A stretch of 64,000 nt of DNA, from the NCBI GenBank assembly GCA_028752905.1, contig JAQNBH010000011.1, forward strand, positions 6,828,125-6,892,124, read 5' to 3'. The stretch is from Cladorhizidae sp. MBARI D1340-BT2 (lineage: Eukaryota; Porifera; Demospongiae; Poecilosclerida; Cladorhizidae). The translations under genes and the position numbers were made by a program. This document shows positions 22,541 to 33,759 of this stretch, in pieces. How positions within the stretch are numbered: position 1 is the first letter of the stretch; each line of letters starts with the position of its first letter. The notes below the pieces were generated by a model. The model did no database searches, had not been told where the DNA came from, and saw only the letters and a program-made list of their open reading frames with translations.

Positions 22541-22643
22541 CTGGGAGATCTTTTGTGTAGTGGTCGATCAGAGCTTACCCAGAGTGGTCTCCATATGGAA
22601 AATAACCAGGCTGGGGCTGCCTTCTTTGGGCCGAAAATGGTGA
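22541..22643 (+). CDS. Terminal exon candidate of the plus-strand gene (exon v)
   Basis: The acceptor is a textbook pyrimidine tract plus branch-like CTAAC and GACTCAG (ends 22540). The first base completes the codon left by exon iv (CA+C). The frame then reads WEIFCVVVDQSLPRVVSIWK and stops at 22641-22643. Another frame across the same bases is also open to about 22731, so the exact C-terminus is uncertain. Confidence 0.45.
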
Positions 22644-22789
22644 AGCAGTTGCAACATCTTTTGAAGAGGCAAGGAGGGGCTGGAATATTTTCCTCCAACA
22701 GACCAACGGAAGTCGTGCCTATTGCATCTTGAAAAGAAGTTGCATCTGATAGAGTGACCCTTTCAGTAGTGGTTGTCTTCAAGTCCTCA

Positions 22790-23745
22790 CTAATAGCTCC
22801 ACCATCTAATAACTCCATCATCTAATAGCTCCATCATCTAATAGCTCCACCATCTAATAGCTCCACCATCTAATAGCTCCACCATCTAACAGCTCTTTCA
22901 TCTAATAGCTCCACCATCTAATAACTCCATCATCTAATAGCTCCGTCATCTAATAGCTCCACCATCTAATAGCTCCACCATCTAATAGCTCCACCATCTA
23001 ATAGCTCCACCATCTAACAGCTCTTTCATCTAATAGCTCCACCATCTAATAACTCCATCATCTAATAGCTCCACCATCTAATAGCTCCACCATCTAATAG
23101 CTCCACCATCTAACAGCTCTTTCATCTAATAGCTCCACCATCTAATAACTCCATCATCTAATAGCTCCATCATCTAATAGCTCCACCATCTAATAGCTCC
23201 ACCATCTAATAGCTCCACCATCTAATAAGCTCCACCATCTAATAGCTCCATCATCTAATAGCTCCATCATCTAATAGCTCCATCATCTAATAGCTCCGTC
23301 ATCTAATAGCTCCACCATCTAATAGCTCCATCATCTAATAGCTCCATCATCTAATAGCTCCATCATCTAATAGCTCCACCATCTAATAGCTCCGTCATCT
23401 AATAGCTCCACCATCTAATAGCTCCATCATCTAATAGCTCCATCATCTAATAGCTCCACCATCTAATAGCTCTGTCATCTAATAGCTCTGTCATCTAATA
23501 AGCTCACATCTAATAGCTCTGGCATCTAATAGCTCCACCATCTAACAGCTCTTTCATCTAATAGCTCCACCATCTAATAACTCCATCATCTAATAGCTCT
23601 GTCATCTAATAGCTCCACCTCTAATAAGCTCAGCTCCACCATCTAATAGCTCCACCATCTAATAGCTCTGTCATCTAATAGCTCCACCTCTAATAAGCTC
23701 AGCTCCACCATCTAATAGCTCCACCATCTAATAGCTCTGTCATCT
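22790..23745. repeat. 16-bp minisatellite array
   Basis: About 60 copies of CTCCACCATCTAATAG with variants CTCCATCATCTAATAG, CTCTTTCATCTAATAG and CTCTGTCATCTAATAG. The variant CTCTTTC recurs every ~145 bp near 22893, 23022 and 23119 and again at 23550, which shows block duplication. Confidence 0.97.
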
Positions 23746-23984
23746 AATTCGTTGCAGCATCAATTGAATGAAGACTTGCATCCACTCGAGTCGTAATCAT
23801 AGACAGGTCACCTGGAGGGCCCAACTGCTTGGCTGCTACTACACAACATAGTCGGACTCGTGATAAACATTGTGCTTCTAAAAAAGCTGCTTTTTGTTGC
23901 TCTTCTCCCCTCACTTTTATAAATACTGTTTATGCGCCTGACCCCTTGACAAATTTTCTAAAGGCAACCCTGGCTTGGAACCAG
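23746..23984. other. Unique spacer
   Basis: A short acceptor-like site (TTCGTTGCAG near 23757) precedes a 13-codon frame that ends at TAA. This is too little to call an exon. Confidence 0.35.
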
Positions 23985-24465
23985 GCTGGGGTATCCTGTG
24001 TGATGGGTGCTAGGCCGGGATGTCCTGAGTGAGGGGGGCTAGGCCAGGATGTCCTGAGTGAGGGGGGCTAGGCCAGGATGTCCTGAGTGAGGGGGGCTAG
24101 GCCAGGATGTCCTGAGTGAGGGGGGCTAGGCCAGGATGTCCTGAGTGAGGGGGGCTAGGCCAGGATGTCCTGAGTGAGGGGGGCTAGGCCAGGATGTCCT
24201 GAGTGAGGGGGGCTAGGACAGGATGTCCTGAGTGAGGGGGGCTAGGACAGGATGTCCTGAGTGAGGGGGGCTAGGCCAGGATGTCCTGAGTGAGGGGGGC
24301 TAGGCCAGGATGTCCTGAGTGAGGGGGGCTAGGACAGGATGTCCTGAGTGAGGGGGGCTAGGCCAGGATGTCCTGAGTGAGGGGGGCTAGGCCAGGATGT
24401 CCTGAGTGAGGGGGGCTAGGACAGGATGTCCTGAGTGAGGGGGGCTAGGCCGGGATGTCCTGATT
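23985..24465. repeat. 29-bp G-rich minisatellite array
   Basis: About 16 nearly identical copies of a 29-bp unit with core GGCCAGGATGTCCTGAGTGA and a GGGGGG run. The six-G run per unit gives strong strand asymmetry and possible G-quadruplex potential along the array. Confidence 0.97.
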
Positions 24466-24484
24466 AAGGGGATCGCTCCAGAGC

Positions 24485-24730
24485 ATTCTAGATAGCCTCG
24501 CCTGAGGCCCTGAGTACTTCTAGTCCTAGTCCTGTACCCAGCCCTAACCATGTCCTGGCCCTAGAATGCTCTAGCCCTAGCCCTAATGCTGATATCAGGA
24601 TCCATGCCGCATGGTCGGTCATACTCCCCAGGGATATCCCCTGGATAGTCCCCAGATATTCCCAGGATAGTCTCAGGATATCCCCGGGATATTCCCTTAA
24701 TATTCCTGGGATAATCCATTGCAAGGGTAG
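24485..24730. repeat. Degenerate CCCTAG and GATATTCCC repeats
   Basis: Imperfect CCCTAGCCCTAATG-type motifs (24530-24592) are followed by repeated GGATATCCC/GGATATTCCC motifs (24630-24712) that are near-palindromic. Confidence 0.7.
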
Positions 24731-24750
24731 AGACCATGAACAGGTAGGAC

Positions 24751-24918
24751 GCAGTCATCGTACACCAGTCCTCCACCACAAGGACGAACATGCCCAAGAT
24801 AATGGTGGTCACTATCACTTGCCCTGACAGTCACAAGGCTCATCGTACACCAGTCCTCCACCACAAGGAGGAACATGCCCAAGATAATGGTGGCCACTAT
24901 CACTTGCCCTGACTACCA
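24751..24918. repeat. 85-bp tandem duplication
   Basis: Two copies, offset 85 bp, starting at CATCGTACACCAGTCCTCCA (24756 and 24841) and ending at CAAGGCT. They differ at a few positions. On the minus strand the copies would encode a hydrophobic stretch (IILGMFVLVVEDW), but 85 bp is not a multiple of 3, so coding use of both copies is unlikely. Confidence 0.85.
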
Positions 24919-25166
24919 CAAGGCTTCATACAGAGAGGGGGGGACCTGGAATTCCCCCCCCCCCCCCCCAGAGAAATCAGAAATTAATCTTTTATTTTGT
25001 GTTGAATAGTTTTATAGATGGTTCTTTTGTTTGAAAATGTCAAGAGCTTCATTGAAGTTAACGGCAGAAAGCTCAGGACCTTCAATTGCGATTCTCATCA
25101 GACGACCTAGGTTTTCATCAGTAAAAGCCCCCCCCCCCCCAAGTTAAAATCCTGTATGAAGCCCTG
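24919..25166. mobile_element. MITE with 15-bp terminal repeats and G/C homopolymers
   Basis: The left end CAAGGCTTCATACAG and right end CTGTATGAAGCCCTG are inverted repeats with one mismatch. The interior begins with G and C runs (24934-24970) and ends with a 14-C run (25126-25139). The layout matches the 26-kb MITE (terminal repeats, then homopolymers, then a unique core), but the core differs, so this is a related family. No target duplication is obvious. Confidence 0.7.
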
Positions 25167-25324
25167 TTAAATACAAACTGCAGAAGCAGCTCAAAGCCAG
25201 CATAGAGAGAACTGGTTGTCTAGGAGACACTGCTAAAGGCCACCTCCAACACAGCCAGCAGAGGAGCTAAAGAAGACAGGCCCATGCAAACAGCTGAGTG
25301 ACAGTGTGGGCTGAAAAGAGAATG

Positions 25325-25520
25325 TTTACATGGTCCATAATAAATATGAATGGGTCACCTGAAAAATATATAAACAGGTCACCCATAATAAATATGAATG
25401 GGTCACCCGTAAAAAATATGAATGGGTCGCCCATAATAAATATGAATGGGTCACCCGTAAAAAGGGTCACCCGTAAAAATATGAATGGGTCGGGTCACCC
25501 ATGATAATAGGTCACCCGCA
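25325..25520. repeat. ~25- to 31-bp minisatellite
   Basis: About seven imperfect units built on AATATGAATGGGTCACCCGT and AATAAATATGAATGGGTCGC. Confidence 0.85.
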
Positions 25521-25699
25521 ATAGATATGAACCATCCGAATACAAGCAAGTTTGCAGGTGCATGCACATACCAAACATGAGATAAGCATTTCAGAGCTGC
25601 TATCTGTGTGTGCATGCATGCCCACACCGTTCAAAGGAACTAACTCGAAACTGTTGCTTCTTCAAGATTTTTAACAATACAAGACAACACTCTAAAACT

Positions 25700-26305
25700 G
25701 TCAAGCTCGGCGGACACTCTGAAACTGGTTCTTGTTCAAGCTCTTGTAGTGATCAAGGGTGAGCAAGGCGATCGAGGTTGTGATCAACCCTTGATCACCC
25801 TCTGAAACTGTTTCTTGTTCAAGCTCTTGTACATGATCACGGCGGACACTCTGAAACTGTTTTTTCTCCAGCTTTTGATTCTGAAACTGTTTCTTCTCCA
25901 TCTTTTGACACTCTGAAACGGTTTCTTCTCCAAGCTTTTTACAATGCCATGCCAGGGTTTCATTTAGAAAATTGTCCAAGGGGGGGCAACTGGAGTAATC
26001 AGGGGGAGAGGGGGGGGGGGGGCATGATGGTTAAAGATGTGACAAAGTTTCTAATCAATTTTAATAATACAATTTCCAAGGGGGGTGGTGGGCAAAAAGG
26101 TTCCAAGGGGGGGGCTGCCTAAATGAAACCCTGCATACATGATCAAGGCCTACACTCAGAAACTCCAAGCTTTTGATACACCGACCCACACACGCCGCAT
26201 CAAGGAGTTCACTGTGAAACTGTGTCTTCTCCAAGCTTTTGACAACACAGAGATGTTCAAAGTGCTAACTCTGAAGCAGTTCAACCCTTCAAGCTTTTGA
26301 AAATG
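25700..26305. repeat. Degenerate CTCTGAAACTGTTTCTTCTC repeat, split by a MITE
   Basis: Imperfect units with CTCTGAAACTGTTTCTTCTC and CCAAGCTTTTGACA occur at 25700-25950 and again at 26155-26305. The sequence between them is the MITE at 25953-26133, so the element inserted into a pre-existing repeat region. Confidence 0.75.
25953..26133. mobile_element. G-tract MITE, copy 2 (181 bp)
   Basis: Perfect 15-bp terminal inverted repeats: CAGGGTTTCATTTAG at 25953-25967 and its complement CTAAATGAAACCCTG at 26119-26133. The interior shares GGGGCAACTGGAG, GGGGCATGATG and AATTTTAATAATACAATTTC with 2998-3159. Flanks CATGC and CATAC could be a 5-bp target duplication with one mismatch. The CAGGG terminus recalls hAT-type ends, but those normally give 8-bp duplications, so the class is left open. 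Confidence 0.88.
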
Positions 26306-26955
26306 TTCACATGTTCATAGCAGCATAACTATATTGCAACAGAAGCTGTGGACTACAAGCAGCATAACTATGTTGCAACATGTTCATAGCAGCATAACTA
26401 TGTTGCAACATGTTCATAGCAGCATAACTATGTTGCAACATGTTCATAGCAGCATAACTATGTTGCAACATGTTCATAGCAGCATAACTATGTTGCAACA
26501 GAAGCTGTGGACTACAAGCAGCATAACTATGTTGCAACAGAAGCTGTGGACTACAAGCAGCATAACTATGTTGCAACATGTTCATAGCAGCATAACTATG
26601 TTGCAACATGTTCATAGCAGCATAACTATGTTGCAACATGTTCATAGCAGCATAACTATGTTGCAACATGTTCATAGCAGCATAACTATGTTGCAACAGA
26701 AGCTGTGGACTACAAGCAGCATAACTATGTTGCAACAGAAGCTGTGGACTACAAGCAGCATAACGATGTTGCAACAGAAGCTGTGGACTACAAGCAGCAT
26801 AACGATGTTGCAACAGAAGCTGTGGACTACAAGCAGCATAACGATGTTGCAACAGAAGCTGTGGACTACAAGCAGCATAACGATGTTGCAACAGAAGCTG
26901 TGGACTACAAGCAGCATAACTATGTTGCAACAGAAGCTGTGGACTACAAGTCACC
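26306..26955. repeat. Minisatellite of two interspersed unit types (30 and 39 bp)
   Basis: Every unit ends GCAGCATAACTATGTTGCAA. It begins either with CATGTTCATA (30-bp type) or CAGAAGCTGTGGACTACAA (39-bp type). The two types alternate in blocks. Both lengths are multiples of 3, so a plus-strand frame stays open from 26334 through the array to 27062, which I do not take as coding. The last units share a T-to-G change (AACGATG). Confidence 0.95.
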
Positions 26956-27084
26956 GATTCTCAGGTAGCTTACTGTTTGCTACTTGTTTGTGTGTGTGTT
27001 TGCCGAATCTGCTCACTCTTGCCCAAGTTGCTGTCCCAAGATATACACAGGCAGAGCAGTAGCCAGGGCTAGGATTAGGAATTA

Positions 27085-27330
27085 GGCCCCAGGGCTGAAA
27101 TTTGGTTTAAGTAGGGGGGGTGGGCAGGGATGAAATTAGGTAGAGGGGGGGGGCAGGGATGAAATTAGGTTTAGGTAGGGGGGGCAGGGATGAAATTAGT
27201 TTAGGTAGGGGGGGGCAGGGATGAAATTAGGTTTAGGTAGGGGGGGCAGGGATGAAATTAGGTTTAGGAATTAGGCCCCAGGGCTGAAATTTGGTTTAGG
27301 TAGGGGAGTAGGGGACTATGGCTGAAATTT
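27085..27330. repeat. ~31-bp G-rich minisatellite
   Basis: About seven imperfect units of GGGCAGGGATGAAATTAGGT with TTTAGGTAGGGGG, flanked by two copies of GGCCCCAGGGCTGAAATTTG. Confidence 0.9.
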
Positions 27331-27850
27331 ACTTCAGGCCTATAGTGAGGGTAATTACAGTTGGACATCAGAGTGTTTGCCAAAATCACATGTAATTTGC
27401 TCTGTGAAAATGTCCTGAGTAACACTAACGACTGCTCTAGAGAATACGTGCAGGTGCACAACCACGGTGTTATTTTGCAAGCCTGTTGCTAGTTTTATGC
27501 TGAGACTGTGTGCTCTTGTGGTCTCATTTGTGCAAATTAGCTTCATGCACTCACATCTCCGCCTACTTCACGTACATTGTATGGTGTGTGCCGGTGAATC
27601 GGCAATAACCTTTCAATCTCCTCTCTTTGCTATTTGCCAACTCATGTTGTGGTTGAGGCCTATCTTGCTTTTTGCCAACTCGTGTAAGTTCAAAAAAAAT
27701 TGATGGCAGATCGAAGTCTGAGAATGGCCGAACAAAATTGATTGTACTAGGACAAATTACCAAACAGATTTTGGTTGTAATTTCCCGCACTGGGCCTAGG
27801 TGGGAAGAGGGAAGGGCTAGAGTTACTTCAATAAGAAATTAGGCTGGAAT
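27331..27850. other. Unique spacer
   Basis: No exon, RNA gene or element recognised with confidence. Confidence 0.4.
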
Positions 27851-27854
27851 TACT

Positions 27855-27975
27855 TCACATTGCAGGCTGGGGCTACAGTTATTTCAGGCCCAGGGGCAGA
27901 ATTAGGACTAATGCTAGAGATACTTCAGATTGGGGGCCAGAGCTACAGTTATTTCAGGCTCAGGGGCAGAATTGT
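27855..27975. repeat. Short imperfect repeats (CTACAGTTATTTCAGGC)
   Basis: Two to three imperfect ~70-bp units with GGGGCTACAGTTATTTCAGG and CAGGGGCAGAATT. A lysine-rich plus-strand frame follows (27979-28090), with no supporting splice or similarity evidence. Confidence 0.6.
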
Positions 27976-28194
27976 CAACAAAGAAAAGAAGTCTCAGAAA
28001 AGGCAGAAGAGATCTTCGAAGAAGGCTTCTAAAACAGCAGAGCACAGAAAGAGAGAGAAGAGCACAAAGCTTGGACAAGAAGTGAAGTAGAAAGGCCACT
28101 TAAAGCCATCAAAGAAATGACGTGTGTTAGCAGGGAAAGGCACAGAGAGGAGAGAGATGGCACCGATGAGACAGAGGCAGAGGAAGTCAGTAGA

Positions 28195-29860
28195 GGAATA
28201 GCAAGATGACCTGCAGAGGCAACTGACACATACTATCACAGAGAGATGACCTGCAGAGGCCACTGACACACTATCACAGAGAGATGACCTGTAGAGGCCA
28301 CTGACACACACACTATCACAGAGAGATGACCTGCAGAGGCCACTGAGACACACACACTATCACAGAGAGATGACCTGCAGAGGCCACTGAGACACACACT
28401 ATCACAGAGAGATGACCTGTAGAGGCCACTGACACACACACTATCACAGAGAGATGACCTGCAGAGGCCACTGACACACTATCACAGAGAGATGACCTGC
28501 AGAGGCCACTGAGACACACACTATCACAGAGAGATGACCTGCAGAGGACACTGACACACACTATCACAGAGAGATGACCTGCAGAGGCCACTGAGACACA
28601 CACACTATCACAGAGAGATGACCTGCAGAGGACACTGAGACACACACTATCACAGAGAGATGACCTGCAGAGGCCACTGAGACACACACTATCACAGAGA
28701 GATGACCTGCAGAGGCCACTGACACACACTATCACAGAGAGATGACCTGCAGAGGCCACTGAGACACACACTATCACAGAGAGATGACCTGCAGAGGCCA
28801 CTGACACACACTATCACAGAGAGATGACCTGCAGAGGCCACTGACACACACTATCACAGAGAGATGACCTGCAGAGGCCACTGAGACACACACTATCACA
28901 GAGAGATGACCTGCAGAGGCCACTGAGACACACACTATCACAGAGAGATGACCTGCAGAGGCCACTGAGACACACTATCACAGAGAGATGACCTGCAGAG
29001 GACACTGACACACACTATCACAGAGAGATGACCTGCAGAGTCAACTGAGACACACACTATCACAGAGAGATGACCTGCAGAGGCCACTGAGACACACACA
29101 CTATCACAGAGAGATGACCTGCAGAGGCAACTGAGCCACACTATCACAGAGAGATGACCTGCAGAGGACACTGACACACACTATCACAGAGAGATGACCT
29201 GCAGAGTCAACTGAGACACACACTATCACAGAGAGATGACCTGCAGAGGCCACTGAGACACACACACTATCACAGAGAGATGACCTGCAGAGGCAACTGA
29301 GACACACTATCACAGAGAGATGACCTGCAGAGGCCACTGAGACACACTATCACAGAGAGATGACCTGCAGAGGCCACTGAGACACACTATCACAGAGAGA
29401 TGACCTGCAGAGGCCACTGAGACACACTATCACAGAGAGATGACCTGCAGAGGCCACTGAGACACACACACTATCACAGAGAGATGACCTGCAGAGGCAA
29501 CTGAGACACACTATCACAGAGAGATGACCTGCAGAGGCCACTGAGACACACTATCACAGAGAGATGACCTGCAGAGGCCACTGAGACACACTATCACAGA
29601 GAGATGACCTGCAGAGGCCACTGAGACACACACACTATCACAGAGAGATGACCTGCAGAGGCAACTGAGACACACTATCACAGAGAGATGACCTGCAGAG
29701 GCCACTGAGACACACACTATCACAGAGAGATGACCTGCAGAGGCCACTGAGACACACTATCACAGAGAGATGACCTGCAGAGGCCACTACACACACTATC
29801 ACAGAGAGATGACCTGCAGAGGCCACTGAGACACACACATTATCACAGAGAGCACAGAAG
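28195..29860. repeat. ~40-bp minisatellite array
   Basis: About 41 copies of a unit with core CACAGAGAGATGACCTGCAG, then AGGCCACTGAGACACACTAT, with length varying by CA dinucleotides (37-43 bp). Larger blocks repeat (29130-29290 resembles 28985-29125). Confidence 0.96.
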
Positions 29861-29869
29861 ACTTGAAGT

Positions 29870-30350
29870 AGAAAGAACCGCACTCACCAACTCCCACACA
29901 CCAAAAGGCAGAGCTAGTATGTACATATACAAAGAACAAACTTGTAAGAGGAAGAGAACTCCGGGAGTTCCTGTGGGTGCTGAGGATAATCTGTGGATGT
30001 CTAAAGTGTAGCCCACCAAGTCCACACCCTGGAATTATTACACAGGGAGGTGGGGCAAGAGACTCTGACCTTTAGACATCCATGATGGTGCCGGGATTGT
30101 CCACGGCATATTTGGACATGATAAGGGTGTGTGGCATGAATGCTTCTTCACAAGCATCTGCTGTACAGGAACTCTTGCATGTCCACCACACAGCTGGCCA
30201 TACCTTCCAGCAGCATTCCATGCAGTTCTAGCAGTTGTATACTGTGCTGCTTGTGATAGTTTAGAAGCACGCCTCTAGGACATGTTGATAGTGTCTGTCC
30301 GTGTCACACCAAATGGTGGGCTTAGGAAAAACGATTTAGCTTGCCACCAA
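29870..30350 (-). other. Possible minus-strand coding sequence, unidentified
   Basis: On the minus strand two neighbouring stretches are protein-like. One is helical (HSIQLLELHGMLLEGMASCV, about 30165-30255). The other ends MSKYAVDNPGTIMDV at a stop near 30075. They are in different frames, and I see no convincing splice pair between them. It may be a C-terminal exon or chance. Confidence 0.25.
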
Positions 30351-31095
30351 AATTAATTGATTTTTAAACAAAAAAAAACTAGACTGGTGGGGTGTCCGAA
30401 GGACACACAATTGATGACCCTTTACCACAATCCAAAGTGTTGGTCAATACGTGTCCTTGTAAGCAAAGTGAGGCCTCCCAGTGAAGCTGGGTGGAAGACT
30501 TTGTGTGCCGTGCGCATGGCCATATTTGACATTCATTTGTCAAACAATTCGAATGGATAACCTGTCTTACCCAAAACTGGCTTAAATCAATTGGAAATGG
30601 TTGTCATGGTGAAGAGAAAAATATTGCTTCAGATTCAAAGACAGAGAAATGGGCTGATTGAAGAAGACTGAGACTGGGCTGCATGGCTAATAGCAGACAG
30701 GGGAAAGGAGTCTGGAACTTCAATCTGACTTAGCCATTAATCCCTCAACATGGGGGGGGGGTGGTTTTGTTGTGAGGGAGCTACACCATGTTAGTTAAGA
30801 CACAATTCCTTGCATGTACTCACACCTGTTGCCCACTGCTCCCTCAGACAGTGAGTACAAGGACAGAATTGCACGGAGGAAAAGGTGACCGAGGCATATT
30901 TTCACTAGATGAGAAGATATGGGAGCATACTGAACTATAAGCTAGTGATGAAGAACAAACGTCAACACACAAACATTAACAAGAGTGCAAACTATCTCTT
31001 TAACGAGATGTCTGAAGTTCTTGTTATGTAGTTTCTGCATAGTCTTCCCTCCATTGCTAAGACTAAACCATCAGGCATCAAGTAATGGCCACCTC
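30351..31095. other. Unique spacer
   Basis: No gene or ordered repeat recognised. A 9-G tract lies near 30752. Confidence 0.4.
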
Positions 31096-31255
31096 ACTCT
31101 TACTGTGCTTCCCATCCTCAGCAGAAGCTACTCTTAGAAAAAAGTGGGGGGAAATGCACACTCTTCTCTCAACAATACTTCCACAAGCATATTACGTATT
31201 GGAACCATTCCAGCCCATCATGTTGCAGGGCCAGGTTGCGCAAAAGTGCACCAGT
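31096..31255. repeat. Diverged copy of the ~300-bp dispersed repeat, inverted
   Basis: The reverse complement matches copies A (9800) and B (47945) at TGCTTCCCATCCTC and CCCATCATGTTGCAGG, but with substantial divergence. Confidence 0.45.
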
Positions 31256-31297
31256 TGGCAATCCAGCAACGTGTAAGTATATATACAAGCCACTGTT

Positions 31298-31684
31298 TCG
31301 GCTGAAGAAGCTGCCAAAGCTAAGCAGCTGCCAAAGCTAAGCAGCTGCCAAAGCCAAGAAGCTGCCAGAGCTAAGCAGCTGCCAAAGCTAAGCAGCTGCC
31401 AAAGCTAAGCAGCTGCCAAAGCTAAGAAGCTGCCAAAGCTAAGCAGCTGCCAAAGCTAAGCAGCTGCCAAAGTAAGAAGCTGCCAAAGCTAAGCAGCTGC
31501 CAAAGCTAAGAAGCTGCCAAAGCCAAGAAGCTAAGCAGCTACCAAAGCTAAGCAGCCGCCAAAGCTAAGAAGCTGCCAAAGCTAAGCAGCTGCCAAAGCT
31601 AAGAAGCTGCCAAAGCCAAGAAGCTGCCAAAGCTAAGAAGATGCCAGAGCTAAGCAGCTGCCAAAGCTAAGAAGCTGCCAAAGT
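31298..31684. repeat. 17-bp minisatellite array
   Basis: About 22 copies of GCTAAGCAGCTGCCAAA or GCTAAGAAGCTGCCAAA, with a few shortened units. Confidence 0.96.
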
Positions 31685-31744
31685 GAGTTTTAGCAGAAAT
31701 TTATGACCTTTGCTATTTTCCTTTGCTATTTTGGCATCTGCCAT

Positions 31745-32000
31745 TTTTTAACTGGTCACAAACTGGCAAAGGAGTCACAAACTGGTAAAGGGTGTCTAAA
31801 CTGGTAAAGGGGTTAAACTGGTAAAGGGAATCACAAACTGGCAAAGGAAGTCACAAACTGGCAAAGGAAGTCCCAAACTGGCAAAGGAAGTCCCAAACTG
31901 GCAAAGGAAGTCAAAACTGGTAAAGGGAGACACAAACTGGTAAAGGGAGACACAAACTGGTAAAGGGAGGCACAAACTGGTAAAGGGAGGGGGGAAATGG
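31745..32000. repeat. 20-bp minisatellite array
   Basis: About 13 copies of ACTGGCAAAGGAAGTCACAA and ACTGGTAAAGGGAGACACAA. Confidence 0.93.
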
Positions 32001-32389
32001 CAAAGGGATTCCAATGTTAATGTAGAGTACTTTGTCTGGCTTTGTCTGGCATTAACTGAATTAACTGAATGAAGACAGCTACTTGATCAATTAGAGAACT
32101 GGTACTCAAGGCTTCGGTAAAACATGCACGGCTTTCCAAAAAGTTTTTGTCCTCCTCTAATGATTGTATAGCTTCTCCATAGTTTCTCAATTTGGGGGGA
32201 GGTGAGTAGGTCTAGGTCTTCTCAATCTGCAAGTGCTTCCTCACATTCAACAATGGATGACTGTTCAGAAAGGCTTGCTAAGAAGCTTTCTTTTCCCAGA
32301 TATCATCATCAAACTCAGCACACAGGAAGATTGCTGTCTCCGTTGACATACTCATCAGGTGAACAACTACCCTTGGTGCCCATTGTTTT

Positions 32390-33618
32390 TTAAATGAGTG
32401 CACTACATGTAGTTACAAATTCTGCATCAATGTCTTGAAAAGGATCTTCTTCATTTAAGCTGGTCACACCCAACTCACTATTAAGAACACCACCACTTCT
32501 GAAGCACTTATATATCATTTCTGGTTTTACTTCACTCCATGCCTGAGATATCCACCTGATTGCAGTTAATACATTAATAGACTTCGTTATCTCAGAAGCA
32601 CAACTGCAATCATCAATCTTAGCTAACACATAGCGAAGGAGAAGCCGACGATAATGGACCTTGAAGTTCTGGATGATCCCCAAGTATAGTGGCTGTAATT
32701 TAGATGTTGTATTTGGTGGAAGAAAAACTATTTTTATATTACTTCTTTTAAATTTTCTGGGTGGCAACCGGCATTATCCATAAAAAGCAAAATTGATCTT
32801 TTTTTAATACTCATTTTATGGTTAAAATAGGTCAATACTGCTTCCAAGATTTCTCCTGTCATCCAGGCTTTTTTCTGGTGATAATACTTGACTGGTAGAC
32901 TATTTTTATCCATACCTCGAAAACACCTGGGATTTTCTGATTGCCAGATTACAATAGGAGTCTCCTTATCACCAGCTCCATTCACTATGAAGGTCATTGT
33001 GACCCTCTGCTTACACTTCTTCCCACCCTTGCACTTCTTCCCCTTCTGAGCAAATCCTTGCTCTGGAAGAGCCCTCCAAAAGCATCCTGTTTCATCTAGG
33101 TTATAGATATCTTCCTTTGCATATCCCCTCTAAATCTCAGGCAATCTCTCCTTCCATGACTCAACAGTATCCCCTTGTACATCACCTGATTCTCCACACA
33201 CAGTCACTCTTCTAATGTTAAATCGCTTCTTCCACTTTTCCAACCATCCTATGCTTCCCTTAAACTCCTTGTCCAGGATTACAGCAATTTCCTTAGATTT
33301 TTCAGTAAGCTGGGGCCCACAGGGGTAAATATTCTTTGAGCATGTCAGCAGGTACCATTGGTATAAAACATCGTTAATCTCCGAGTATTCGGACACACGA
33401 GATCTCTTGTTTGTACGAGACAAAGAGCTTGAAGCATTAGATTCATACGTGACAATAGATTCCCTGTTTTTCAAAATATCTGAAATTTGGGTCTTTCCAC
33501 AGCCGAAGAGTTCACCAAGTGAACGTACAGTAACACGAGCATTCTTCTCAGCTTCCTTGATAACTTCAATCTTTTTCTGTAAAGAGAGATGATATCTTCG
33601 CTTGCTCCAAGAAGCCAT
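32390..33618 (-). pseudogene. Tigger/pogo-type DDE transposase pseudogene
   Basis: The likely start is ATG at 33616-33618 (MASWSKRRYHLSLQKK). An N-terminal CENP-B-like helix-turn-helix follows (VTVRSLGELFGCGKTQISDI), then a second DNA-binding segment (IGWLEKWKKRFNIRR). The DDE domain has NLDETGCFWRAL (first Asp), LLFMDNAGCH (second Asp) and NIKIVFLPPNTTSKLQPL. Three lesions are visible: an in-frame TAG at about 33130-33132, a 1-base frame change near 32755, and QPLDLG changed to QPLYLG, which replaces the third catalytic Asp with Tyr. It cannot encode active transposase. The roughly 410-residue span fits the family. The left terminal repeat was not found. Confidence 0.9.
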
Positions 33619-33759
33619 GACTCGAATGAAGCAGTAGCTAAGCTGGCACGTGTTCGATAGATGGGCATAGCCTTGACGCAGTTCATGTGGCTGGCACGTG
33701 AGATCGCTTCCAAGCCTGTAGTCAGTAGTGGACCTGGTGGTGGTGCAATGTCTTTGAGT

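Noticed and set aside
22790..23745. CRISPR-like array
   Set aside because: The 16-bp units are contiguous without unique spacers, and the genome is eukaryotic.
23829..24032. 67-codon plus-strand frame
   Set aside because: It runs into the 29-bp array, with no recognised similarity or splice context.
24561..24903. Hydrophobic minus-strand frames suggesting a membrane exon
   Set aside because: They arise from the 85-bp tandem duplication, whose length breaks the frame, and no splice sites support an exon.
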